A DNA stretch of 64,000 bases, from assembly GCF_001458315.1 (NCBI RefSeq), contig NZ_CYRX01000030.1, positions 55,092-119,091 on the forward strand, in the 5' to 3' direction. The notes beneath the pieces were generated by a model. That model was given only the letters and a program-made list of their open reading frames with translations, did not search any database and was not told where the DNA came from. Of this stretch, positions 42,365 through 49,436 are shown in pieces (position 1 is the first letter of the stretch; each line of letters opens with the position of its first letter). The translations under genes and the position numbers were made by a program. The DNA is from Thalassobacter stenotrophicus (GTDB lineage: Bacteria; Pseudomonadota; Alphaproteobacteria; Rhodobacterales; Rhodobacteraceae).

Positions 42365-42589
42365 CTAGGCGCAACAGGACTTGCCCTCTTGGATCGGTGG
42401 ACAAGGAACCGTCGCGTAGGAGCAATAGACGCAGCAATCCCCCTCTAGCGGTTTCAAGACGGTCTGACATGACTTGCATTCATAGAACCACTGGCACGCA
42501 TCCGTTGGCATGGTCTCGGTTTCAACGTGCCCGCAAGATGGACAGGTGAGAGTAGATTGCAGCACTACTTTGGCGTCTTCTGTCGCCAT
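42365..42589 (-). CDS. GDCCVxC-domain small Cys-rich protein
   Basis: 74 residues with CPSCGH, ACQWFYECKSC and the name-giving GDCCVYCSYATVPCPP, ending in CC. The family is found next to mercury and other metal genes and probably binds soft metals in the cytosol. Its start overlaps the end of merF in another frame, so it is the last gene of merT-merF-GDCCVxC. Function beyond metal binding is not known. Confidence 0.88.
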   Translation of the reverse strand: MATEDAKVVLQSTLTCPSCGHVETETMPTDACQWFYECKSCQTVLKPLEGDCCVYCSYATVPCPPIQEGKSCCA

Positions 42590-42774
42590 ATCGCATACCC
42601 CGTCAGTATAAGAAATCCTGCCATAATCGGCAGTAAGACAGCGTCGCTGTAAACGACACTAAGCACGCCTGTCAGGCCAAGCGCCGTCAGCACGAAGGGC
42701 AAGAGCGGCGTGAAGCAACAAAGGCCAGCCAGCATCGTGCCCCCCACTCCGAGCGCCAGTAGTTTGTTCTTCAT
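42565..42774 (-). CDS. merF: Mercury transport protein MerF
   Basis: 69 residues with two membrane helices and the vicinal Cys motif LCCFTPLLP (C19, C20). The start ATG (42772-42774) overlaps the merT stop. MerF carries Hg(II) across the inner membrane into the cytosol. The longer frame upstream is inside merT and is a shadow. Confidence 0.88.
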   Translation of the reverse strand: MKNKLLALGVGGTMLAGLCCFTPLLPFVLTALGLTGVLSVVYSDAVLLPIMAGFLILTGYAIWRQKTPK

Positions 42775-43157
42775 CGGGTCGATCTCCACAAATCCCACAT
42801 AAAGCGCTGTGCTGACGTCTCCCAGAGCGGGGAAGACAGCGCGATCAAAAAGGCGATGGATGCAAGTGACGTCCAGACGATTGCTGACCGCTCGCGCGTT
42901 GCACATGGCTTGCGACGCAGCACCTGATACCACGCCCAAACGAGGGCAATCGCGACAGCGACAAGAATGAACCCTCGATAAACGATGAATGGGCCAAGCA
43001 TGGTGAGCCATGCACCGCCAAGGCCCAGTATCGAAAGGCCGATAGGCAAAACACAACATGATGCCGACAACAGCGCTAAAAGCGCCGCGAAAGGCATCAC
43101 TAGGCTCGCATCGATGCCGGATTCTGCCACGGGTTGTTGATTTGCATTCATGTCCAT
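42771..43157 (-). CDS. merT: Mercuric transport protein MerT
   Basis: Up to 128 residues with three membrane helices and the vicinal Cys pair ASCCVLPIGL in the first helix. MerT moves Hg(II) into the cytosol for reduction by MerA. No merA or merP is present in the window. The -10 of the promoter ends at 43164, leaving almost no leader for the ATG at 43157; the ATG at 43151 may be used instead. It is divergent from merR. Confidence 0.88.
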   Translation of the reverse strand: MDMNANQQPVAESGIDASLVMPFAALLALLSASCCVLPIGLSILGLGGAWLTMLGPFIVYRGFILVAVAIALVWAWYQVLRRKPCATRERSAIVWTSLASIAFLIALSSPLWETSAQRFMWDLWRSTR

Positions 43158-43163
43158 TTTGCT

Positions 43164-43194
43164 TTTTTACTTCCTGTAGCCACTACAGGAGCAA
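43164..43194 (-). promoter_or_regulatory. mer operator-promoter
   Basis: On the minus strand TTGCTC (43189-43194), a 19-bp spacer with the perfect dyad CTGTAGTGGCTACAG, then TAAAAA (43164-43169). The merR and merT start codons lie on either side within 50 bp. Confidence 0.85.
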
Positions 43195-43199
43195 GCGAA

Positions 43200-43619
43200 A
43201 TGTTCACCATCGCCAAAGCGTCAGAACAAAGCGGCGTGAACATCGAAACGATCCGATACTATGAACGAGAGGGTGTTGTTCCGAAGCCGGGGCGCTCCGC
43301 AGGCGGGCGTCGGCTATACTCGGCCGATGAAATTGCCAAACTTAGGTTCGTGCGTCGGTGTCGCGATCTAGGCTTCCCGATCTCGATCATCCAGACTTTT
43401 CTGTCGCTCACCAAGCAGAGTGACCGATCCTGCGGTGAGGTAAAAGCCATGGCCGAGAACCATTTGGGTGAGATCACCGCCAAGATTGAGAACTTAGTGC
43501 GCCTCCGAGAAGCGCTTTTGAGCCTTTCCAAGAATTGCGACGACGGCACTGCGGCCTGTCCTATGTTAGAGGCTCTTATGAAAGATGGCTTTCGCGAAGG
43601 CGTACCTGCGCGAAACTGA
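43200..43619 (+). CDS. merR: MerR-family regulator of the mer genes
   Basis: 139 residues from the ATG at 43200: HTH (IAKASEQSGVNIETIRYYEREGV), dimer helix and three Cys at 78, 113 and 120. Hg-responsive MerR proteins use three Cys with a 35-residue first gap, as here; the second gap (7) is shorter than in Tn501 MerR (9). It is divergent from merT-merF across the mer operator, which supports Hg sensing. It could also act on the ACAG-type box at 44727. Confidence 0.88.
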   Translation: MFTIAKASEQSGVNIETIRYYEREGVVPKPGRSAGGRRLYSADEIAKLRFVRRCRDLGFPISIIQTFLSLTKQSDRSCGEVKAMAENHLGEITAKIENLVRLREALLSLSKNCDDGTAACPMLEALMKDGFREGVPARN

Positions 43620-43690
43620 CATGAGTTAAATCTTCGCGAAAAGTAGCTGTTACGGGATTCTGCCTCTCTATAAAGCTGACACCCGTACGC

Positions 43691-43724
43691 GATCGCCGTC
43701 CAATCCGTATGTCGGACGGCGATC
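43691..43724. terminator. Hairpin between convergent merR and cbiM
   Basis: GATCGCCGTCC and GGACGGCGATC form a perfect 11-bp stem around a 12-base loop, followed on the plus strand by TACTTT. It can serve both converging genes. Confidence 0.75.
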
Positions 43725-43751
43725 TACTTTCCTAAATAGCACCTGATGACA

Positions 43752-44432
43752 TCATGCAGGTTGATAGAGCCGACCATGCGGAAGGCCTGTTTTCTCGAAC
43801 CTCCGGAATGTCTTTGCCAAAGCCAGAGCACCAAGGTCAACGATGGGTTCAAGCAAAACAACGATGATGTAGACCGAGGCGAATGCACCTGCATTTGCAA
43901 AGGTCTCTGCTGTAAAGCCTTGCCCGTAGAATACCCAGAATGCCACCCATGCGACAATGCCACCTTGGAACACCGCAGATAGCTTCGCGGCTTGGCCATA
44001 GGTTACTTCAATGTAAGGGGTGTCGGCCGGTATAATTCGTTGAGCCAATGCCGCCATCGCCAAAACTGGCAGAATGAGCGTGGTCAGGTTCATTCCCAAC
44101 TGCGGAATGTCTGTGGGTGAAAACAGGAAGCTTTGCGCGACAAGACCAAAGATCAGACCAATAGCTGTTGGAACTGCGCCGAGGATCAAGAAAAGGGTGG
44201 TCCCAAGTATCAGATGTACTTCTGACACTCCAACAGGTGGATGCGGCAGAAATTCAAAGAATCCGAGCACCATCGCGCTTGCCGCGGCAGAGCGACCGGT
44301 CAAAGCCAAGAGGTTGCCGTTCTGCTTCACGTGGTCAACAGCGAGCTTGGCGACAATTCCAACTGAGGCAACGCCAGTCGCGGTTCCGAGTAAGAGTTTT
44401 GCGCCGTCCACGACGCCAGGTTCAATATGCAT
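43752..44432 (-). CDS. cbiM: CbiM-like cobalt transport membrane component
   Basis: 226 residues starting MHIEPGVVDGAKLLLG; the ATG at 44432 is preferred since CbiM needs its N-terminal Met-x-Ile/His region for metal binding. Seven or so helices contain the CbiM pattern (FFEFLPHPPVGVSEVHLILG, LGMNLTTLILP). CbiM is normally the substrate-binding part of the CbiMNQO cobalt importer, but no cbiN, cbiQ or cbiO is adjacent. Transcription starts behind a cobalamin riboswitch. Stand-alone members exist; whether this one imports Co or Ni alone is not visible. Confidence 0.85.
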   Translation of the reverse strand: MHIEPGVVDGAKLLLGTATGVASVGIVAKLAVDHVKQNGNLLALTGRSAAASAMVLGFFEFLPHPPVGVSEVHLILGTTLFLILGAVPTAIGLIFGLVAQSFLFSPTDIPQLGMNLTTLILPVLAMAALAQRIIPADTPYIEVTYGQAAKLSAVFQGGIVAWVAFWVFYGQGFTAETFANAGAFASVYIIVVLLEPIVDLGALALAKTFRRFEKTGLPHGRLYQPA

Positions 44433-44487
44433 AAGTTCGTCCTTTCTGCACCCATCGTGCAAAATGCCTTCAGAGAGGCGTTACAGT

Positions 44488-44697
44488 GTACCTGGCAGGT
44501 TTCCTGACTCGCGTTTTAACGCGACAATTCCACCTTCCCGGATCTCTCCAGTGGTATTCGGAATGCAGCTAACGCTCACAGTTGCGTGGGCAGTCTCGGA
44601 TCAGGACAGATATTGATGTCCCTACCGCGTTCCCATTTACCCCGCCGCCGCAAATCGGCTTTGGGACCAAGTCCGAGCACCTGATATTCTCGGCCTA
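44488..44697 (-). ncRNA. Cobalamin (B12) riboswitch upstream of cbiM
   Basis: On the minus strand the landmarks of the AdoCbl/B12-box family appear in order: AGGTGC near 44680, GGTAAATGGGAA, GCCACTG-like ACCACTGG, GGGAAGG and finally the B12 box region GAGTCAGGAAACCTGCC (44491-44508). A hairpin of the last box could control cbiM translation or transcription. High B12 would shut cobalt uptake off. Confidence 0.88.
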
Positions 44698-44726
44698 GGT
44701 AAGTCAACAATGATTGCAACAAACAC

Positions 44727-44757
44727 TTGAACCTACAGTCACTGTAGCAATTACATC
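44727..44757 (+). promoter_or_regulatory. MerR-family promoter of the transglutaminase-CDF-methyltransferase operon
   Basis: TTGAAC (44727-44732), a 19-bp spacer with CTACAGTCACTGTAG, then TACATC. The dyad arms (CTACAG) resemble the mer box more than the CTCTAG boxes. Confidence 0.78.
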
Positions 44758-44786
44758 TTACTCAGAGACGATTCGAGGAGATGAAA

Positions 44787-45557
44787 ATGAGCGATGATGA
44801 TCGGCTGTTGGAAGCAACCCCAATCCTAAACTTCAACCACCCGTCGATTGCACAACTGATCGAAGAAAGAGAGTGGAAAGCCCTCTCTCAACATGACCGG
44901 ATCGGCGCTGTCTACGATTTCGTCCGCAATGAAATCGCCTTCGGGTACAACAGCGCAGACCACATCTCTGCCGCCGATGTGCTCGCGGACGGTTTTGGTC
45001 AGTGCAACACCAAGGGAACGCTTTTGATGGCGCTGCTGCGCGCGGTCGGTGTGCGGTGCCGTCTTCACGGGTTCACGATCCACAAAGAACTGCAACGCGG
45101 TGTCGTGCCTGAACTCGTGTATCCGATTGCCCCGGAAGAGATCATTCACTCCTGGGTCGAGGTGGAGACGGAGACGGATTGGGCAAACCTCGAAGGGTTC
45201 ATTCTAGATGCAGAGTTTCTATCGGCGCTCCAATCCACATTTACCGATTCACCCAGCCTCTGCGGTTACGGGGCCGGGACTGACTGCCTGCAAGCGCCGC
45301 CAGTGGAGTGGACGGGGGGCGACACCTATATTCAAGAGACCGGCATTGTTCAGGACTTCGGCACCTTCGACGCGCCCGACGACTTCTACGCCCATCATCA
45401 GCAGTCGTTCAGCTTCGTAAAGGGTCTACTTTATCGGCATATCATACGCCATTGGATGAATGCCCGCGTGCGCCGGATCAGATCGGGTAACGTGCCGCAG
45501 ATTCCCGGCCGGGCATTGCCCAATCATAACCACGAGGAATCGCGTCATGCCTCATGA
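44787..45557 (+). CDS. Transglutaminase-like (cysteine protease fold) protein
   Basis: 256 residues. I chose the ATG at 44787 since the CGAGGAG ribosome-binding site touches the ATG at 44781. The core has the Cys-His-Asp pattern of transglutaminase-like proteins: GFGQCNTKGTLLMALLRAVGV (Cys), EIIHSWVEVE (His) and a later Asp. No signal peptide, so it is probably cytosolic. Substrate unknown. It precedes a CDF exporter with an 11-bp overlap, in a metal-induced operon. Confidence 0.8.
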   Translation: MSDDDRLLEATPILNFNHPSIAQLIEEREWKALSQHDRIGAVYDFVRNEIAFGYNSADHISAADVLADGFGQCNTKGTLLMALLRAVGVRCRLHGFTIHKELQRGVVPELVYPIAPEEIIHSWVEVETETDWANLEGFILDAEFLSALQSTFTDSPSLCGYGAGTDCLQAPPVEWTGGDTYIQETGIVQDFGTFDAPDDFYAHHQQSFSFVKGLLYRHIIRHWMNARVRRIRSGNVPQIPGRALPNHNHEESRHAS

Positions 45558-46467
45558 TCACGGCCACGCGCATATAGATCCCGCTTCTGGGGACCGCCGT
45601 GTCTCCATCGCGATCTGGGCCAACGCACTTCTGACAGTTGCGCAGATTGTCGGTGGGATCTTGTCCGGCAGCCTCGCGCTCATTGCCGATGCGCTGCACA
45701 ATTTCTCGGACATGGCATCCTTGGTGATCGCTTTTGCAGCTCGGAAGATCGCAAGACGCCCCGCTGACGAACGCATGACCTTCGGCTATGGCCGGATCGA
45801 AGTTGTGGCTGCCTTGATCAACTACACCACCCTCATCCTCGTTGGTGTCTATCTCATCTACGAGGGCGGAATGCGCATGATCGAGCCAACCGAAGTGGCC
45901 GGTTGGACCGTAGTGATCCTGGGCTCGGTGGCGCTGGTTGTCGACACGCTGACAGCGCTGCTGACGTATTCGATGCAAAAGGGCAGCGTGAACATCCGGG
46001 CGCTTTTCCTGCACAATCTGTCAGACGCGTTGGCCTCTGTTGCGGTGATCATCGGCGGCTCGCTCATCCTGCTCTATGATATGTGGTGGGTCGATCCGGC
46101 GATCACGATCGGCATCGCGCTCTACATACTTTATCTCGCCGTCACTGAAATTGGTGGCCCCATTCGTATCCTGATGCTCGGAAGCCCACCCGACATCGAC
46201 AACGATGCCGTTGTTGCTGCAATCAGGGAGGTCGACGGGGTCCATGATGTCCACCACGTTCATCTGTGGCAGATGCAAGAGAACGAGGCGGCATTGGACT
46301 GCCATGTCGTGACGGATGATGGCGCGTCCGGCGAAAGGATCAAAGTTGCTGTGAAGGCGCGCCTCGCCGAGGAGTTCGGTATCCGGCACTCCACGCTCGA
46401 ATTGGAAGATCGGAAAAATGCGCACGAGGGCGCGAAACTCTATGGGCATGATGGAGCCAGAACATGA
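45547..46467 (+). CDS. czcD: CDF-family cation efflux protein (CzcD-like)
   Basis: 306 residues from the ATG at 45547, with a His-rich start (MPHDHGHAHID). Six helices contain both canonical metal-site motifs, DALHNFSD in helix II and HNLSDALAS in helix V, and the C-terminal domain has VHHVHLWQMQ. It exports Zn, Cd or Co from the cytosol. Unlike the CDF at 24941, both sites are intact. It overlaps genes on either side. Confidence 0.92.
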   Translation: MPHDHGHAHIDPASGDRRVSIAIWANALLTVAQIVGGILSGSLALIADALHNFSDMASLVIAFAARKIARRPADERMTFGYGRIEVVAALINYTTLILVGVYLIYEGGMRMIEPTEVAGWTVVILGSVALVVDTLTALLTYSMQKGSVNIRALFLHNLSDALASVAVIIGGSLILLYDMWWVDPAITIGIALYILYLAVTEIGGPIRILMLGSPPDIDNDAVVAAIREVDGVHDVHHVHLWQMQENEAALDCHVVTDDGASGERIKVAVKARLAEEFGIRHSTLELEDRKNAHEGAKLYGHDGART

Positions 46468-47015
46468 TGGAAACTACATTGGCTTTCTTTGGTTTGGTAA
46501 TTGCTGCGGCCACGCTTGCTTCGATCCTATGGTCAATCGCTTACCCAGATCGCCGCATCTGGCCGCCCCAGCAGTACACAGCCATCACACCAATACTGAT
46601 TTGGGTGCCGACGTTTTCTTTGTTTGGAATTTTGATCGTGCTCGGCGTCTTGGGTTGGGGTGATCTGGCCTTTCCAAGCTGGCTCCGGTTCGGATTAGGT
46701 ACACCGCTGATAGTGATCGGCAATGTCGTTGTCTGGTCTGAAGTTGCCCATTTTGGTGTACCACAAACAGGCGGCGCGAAAGGCGCTCTGAGGATCGCAG
46801 GCATGTATCGCTACTCTCGCAATCCGCAGTATCTAGCCGATATCGTGATTGTTGCAGGTTGGATAATTTTATCCGCCGCTCCTTGGACGATAGCAGTTGG
46901 ACTTCCCGCAATCATGGTCTTGGCTATTGCACCGTTTGCCGAAGAACGCTGGCTGATAGAGCAATATGGGCAGCCCTATGAGGATTACCGTTCCAAAACC
47001 CGCCGTTTCCTTTGA
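46464..47015 (+). CDS. Isoprenylcysteine carboxyl methyltransferase-like protein (CzcN-like)
   Basis: 183 residues with four or five helices and the ICMT C-terminal signature MYRYSRNPQYLADI and EERWLIEQYGQPYEDYRSKTRRFL. Similar proteins (CzcN) accompany czc genes in Cupriavidus; the substrate is not known. It starts within the end of the CDF gene and converges with another family member at 47038. Confidence 0.85.
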   Translation: MMETTLAFFGLVIAAATLASILWSIAYPDRRIWPPQQYTAITPILIWVPTFSLFGILIVLGVLGWGDLAFPSWLRFGLGTPLIVIGNVVVWSEVAHFGVPQTGGAKGALRIAGMYRYSRNPQYLADIVIVAGWIILSAAPWTIAVGLPAIMVLAIAPFAEERWLIEQYGQPYEDYRSKTRRFL

Positions 47016-47037
47016 CAAGATCAATGGCGGTCGTCGT

Positions 47038-47481
47038 TCAAACCCATCGACGCACCTGCTCGCAATAGGACGCATAGTCTGCGCTGAAAGTTGCGTGCAT
47101 CATCGCTTCTTCAAACCGGACATACCAACGGTCAAGGACGATACAAAATACACCCGAAATGATGAGTGGGGAGACTGTTCGCATCGCGACCGCGCCTCCC
47201 AAAGCACAGAGTGCAAAACCCAGATACATGAGGTTTCTGCTCCAAGCGAAGAGACCTGTTGTGACGAGCTTGTCTGGCTTGTCGAATGTCATGATGTTGG
47301 TCTCTTCGGCTTTGAACATTCGCGCGCCTGCAAACGATATCAAGATACCAAGAACGGCAATCGGTATGCCGACATAGGACCACGGCGCTGGCAAGGTGTA
47401 CCCAATGGGAACAAAACTGTTTGCAAAGATTATGGTGGCCCAAGTGATGACAAGCAGGATGGGAGGCAAAAGCCGCTTCAT
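47038..47481 (-). CDS. Isoprenylcysteine carboxyl methyltransferase-like protein, second type
   Basis: 147 residues from the ATG at 47481; the frame upstream of it overlaps the transposon edge and is not coding. Helices are followed by LFAWSRNLMYLGFAL and RFEEAMMHATFSADYASYCEQVRRWV, the same family pattern as at 46464 but clearly diverged (NLMYLG instead of NPQYLA). It converges with 46464-47015. No promoter is apparent; the upstream side ends in the remnant and transposon at 47531. Confidence 0.8.
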   Translation of the reverse strand: MKRLLPPILLVITWATIIFANSFVPIGYTLPAPWSYVGIPIAVLGILISFAGARMFKAEETNIMTFDKPDKLVTTGLFAWSRNLMYLGFALCALGGAVAMRTVSPLIISGVFCIVLDRWYVRFEEAMMHATFSADYASYCEQVRRWV

Positions 47482-47530
47482 ATGATCATCTCCGATTCTG
47501 GATAGCTGGCAAGGGCAAGTGGTGCGTCCG

Positions 47531-47711
47531 TCAGAAAATCGGAACCTGACGCCCGTAGTAAAAAGCGTCCACGGGCGGCGGGATGCGGCGTACGATCTCT
47601 TGCTCTGACAAATCAACGTGGACCTCAAGAAGCGGGCTTTTGTTAATCGCTTGCCCGACGATGTCGCTCCCGTCGCTGCGTGCACCGAACTCTGCTTTCG
47701 TGATGACCACC
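47531..47711 (-). pseudogene. C-terminal remnant of an unidentified gene cut by the transposon
   Basis: A minus-strand frame of about 60 codons reads VVITKAEFGARSDGSDIVGQ and on to VDAFYYGRQVPIF, then TGA (47531-47533). Composition and codon use look like real coding sequence, but it begins exactly at the transposon left end and I do not recognise the family. The rest of the gene must lie elsewhere or be lost. Confidence 0.55.
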
Positions 47712-47778
47712 TGTCGCGTTGCCCTTTAATCTGAGACGCGACGCGTTTGGCGACAATTTTTGCCCTTAATTGTGAGAT
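47712..47778 (+). repeat. Transposon left end with two transposase-binding repeats
   Basis: Terminus TGTCGCG, then TTGCCCTTTAATCTGAGAC (47719-47737) and TTGCCCTTAATTGTGAGAT (47760-47778), 41 bp apart. The tniQ stop codon lies inside the second repeat. Confidence 0.78.
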
Positions 47779-48557
47779 ACGGCTGTCATGGGGCTCCTGT
47801 TTCTCGCGCACCTTTGCGCGATGTGATCAACCGCGGCAAGCAATCGAGGCTCCTTCTCGAAGGCGCGCAAGAGAGCAACCCTTGCATAGTCGTCGATGCT
47901 TTTGCTGACGATGGCTGCCTTAGCCAAGGGATGAGATCGAGCGGCGGCGATTGCGGCGAGGCAGAACAGCCTAACTTCCGATCTGGGGTTCTGGACAGCG
48001 AACGACGGATCCCCGCGGAAGGTTTTGAGTGACATGGCAAAGGTGACTGCGCGCATTGCGCGCCGAAGTTGCTTGGGGCCGCGCGAGCGCGCGGCGCACT
48101 CAAGCATCTCTGCCCCGCGGCGCGCTCGGTATATCAGTTTTCCAGATATTTGTTCCTCACGGAGTTTGCCAAGGGTCTGCACAAGTCTCGTCCCGCAAAC
48201 CTGGCAGTCAAATGCCCAGGCCCGCCTCCAATGCCTGAGCGAAAGACCCTCTCTGGCGCATTGCATGCAATGCTGGAATGGCATCTGAGCCGTCAGCGAG
48301 GCTTCTCGTGGCGTCATTGCCGGAAAGGTCAAAGATCGAACAACATCTGGGTTAACCCGTGCGGCGTTGGCAATCTTCGCCGCCGCAGCCGCGTCGACGT
48401 TGAAGTCCAAGGCGGTGCCATGCGCGGTATCGATTCTGAGATGAGCCAGTAGTTCCGCATCATCACAGTAGTTGGCCGCCGCCAGCCGAGACAACCAACC
48501 TGACAACAACTCGTCTGGCAGCGGCGCGACAGTCTTGGGCAGCGGGTGCGGCTTCAC
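47766..48557 (-). CDS. tniQ: Transposition target-selection protein TniQ
   Basis: About 263 residues from a GTG at 48557 that overlaps the tniB stop as GTGA; an ATG at 48617 would add 20 residues inside tniB. It has the TniQ start pattern PLPDELLSGWLSRLA and a Zn-finger (CMQCAREG and CQVCGTR). TniQ/TnsD proteins guide target choice. The stop lies in the transposon's left-end repeat, so nothing else is carried on this side. Confidence 0.88.
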   Translation of the reverse strand: MKPHPLPKTVAPLPDELLSGWLSRLAAANYCDDAELLAHLRIDTAHGTALDFNVDAAAAAKIANAARVNPDVVRSLTFPAMTPREASLTAQMPFQHCMQCAREGLSLRHWRRAWAFDCQVCGTRLVQTLGKLREEQISGKLIYRARRGAEMLECAARSRGPKQLRRAMRAVTFAMSLKTFRGDPSFAVQNPRSEVRLFCLAAIAAARSHPLAKAAIVSKSIDDYARVALLRAFEKEPRLLAAVDHIAQRCARNRSPMTAVSHN

Positions 48558-49435
48558 ACCCGGGACTTCTGGAGCCGCCGATGGGGGTTCGCATGGCGCG
48601 ACCAAACCGGCGTCCATTTTGCGATTGCGTCATCGGTGATGCATTCCTCACCTGTGATAATGGCGTCGATGGAAAGATCCTTGATCAGGGCGAAAATGCG
48701 CGAGGTCACCCCACCGGTCAGTGCCAAGACCTGCTTGAGAGATTTGACCTTCAGGTTGGACTTCTTTTCCAGTGGCATGGCAGCAATAAGGGTCTGGATC
48801 ATGTCCGAGAACTCGGCATCGTCGCGCCAGTTTGGCAGATGATGTTCGTCCAGCCGTCGGGCAAGCTGGATATCACCGCGAATAGCATCGACGGCCTCGC
48901 TGACCCCAAGGCAGACCAGTGACACCTCGAGTTCATTGCTGAGATACCGCAGGACATTGAGAAATCGGCGCTGTTCGCGGTGGGTCCCGGCCAAGAGATT
49001 GTGGACCTCGTCGATCATGATCATCCGCAGGCCAAGGTCGCGTAAGAGCGCGATGACACGGACTTCGAGGGAAGCCACATTTTGAGCGCGGGCGCTAAGA
49101 GCCGTCGCCGGGGCGCCGACGGCGGCCAGGATGTGCAGGTAAAACCGCCGTTCATCAGGTGCGGGCGGCGCTTGCAACAGCAGAAGCGGTGTGCGGGTGA
49201 TGCCCGACGCCGGATCGTATTCTGGTGCGTACTTGCGCGACAGGTTTCGGGCAATCATCGTCTTTCCGATCCCGGAGGCGCCATGCACAAGAAGCCCAGG
49301 CATACGGGTTTGTCGTGGCGCTTCGATCATGCCCTGCAAGCGGTCCAACACCTGTTCCGCCCGAGGAAAGCCGATCCAGATATCCGATTGAATGAGGGCG
49401 ATCCGGCCGTCTTCTTCAGTTGTCCCTGCCCTCAA
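48554..49435 (-). CDS. tniB: Transposition AAA+ ATPase TniB
   Basis: About 293 residues from a TTG at 49435, which lies just after the tniA stop with a GGAGAG ribosome-binding site; the ATG at 49552 lies deep inside tniA. Walker A GASGIGKT, Walker B MIMIDEVHNL, and sensor region RRLDEHHLPNW. It is the TnsC/MuB-like regulator that brings TniA to target DNA. Confidence 0.9.
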   Translation of the reverse strand: MRAGTTEEDGRIALIQSDIWIGFPRAEQVLDRLQGMIEAPRQTRMPGLLVHGASGIGKTMIARNLSRKYAPEYDPASGITRTPLLLLQAPPAPDERRFYLHILAAVGAPATALSARAQNVASLEVRVIALLRDLGLRMIMIDEVHNLLAGTHREQRRFLNVLRYLSNELEVSLVCLGVSEAVDAIRGDIQLARRLDEHHLPNWRDDAEFSDMIQTLIAAMPLEKKSNLKVKSLKQVLALTGGVTSRIFALIKDLSIDAIITGEECITDDAIAKWTPVWSRHANPHRRLQKSRV

Positions 49436-49436
49436 T

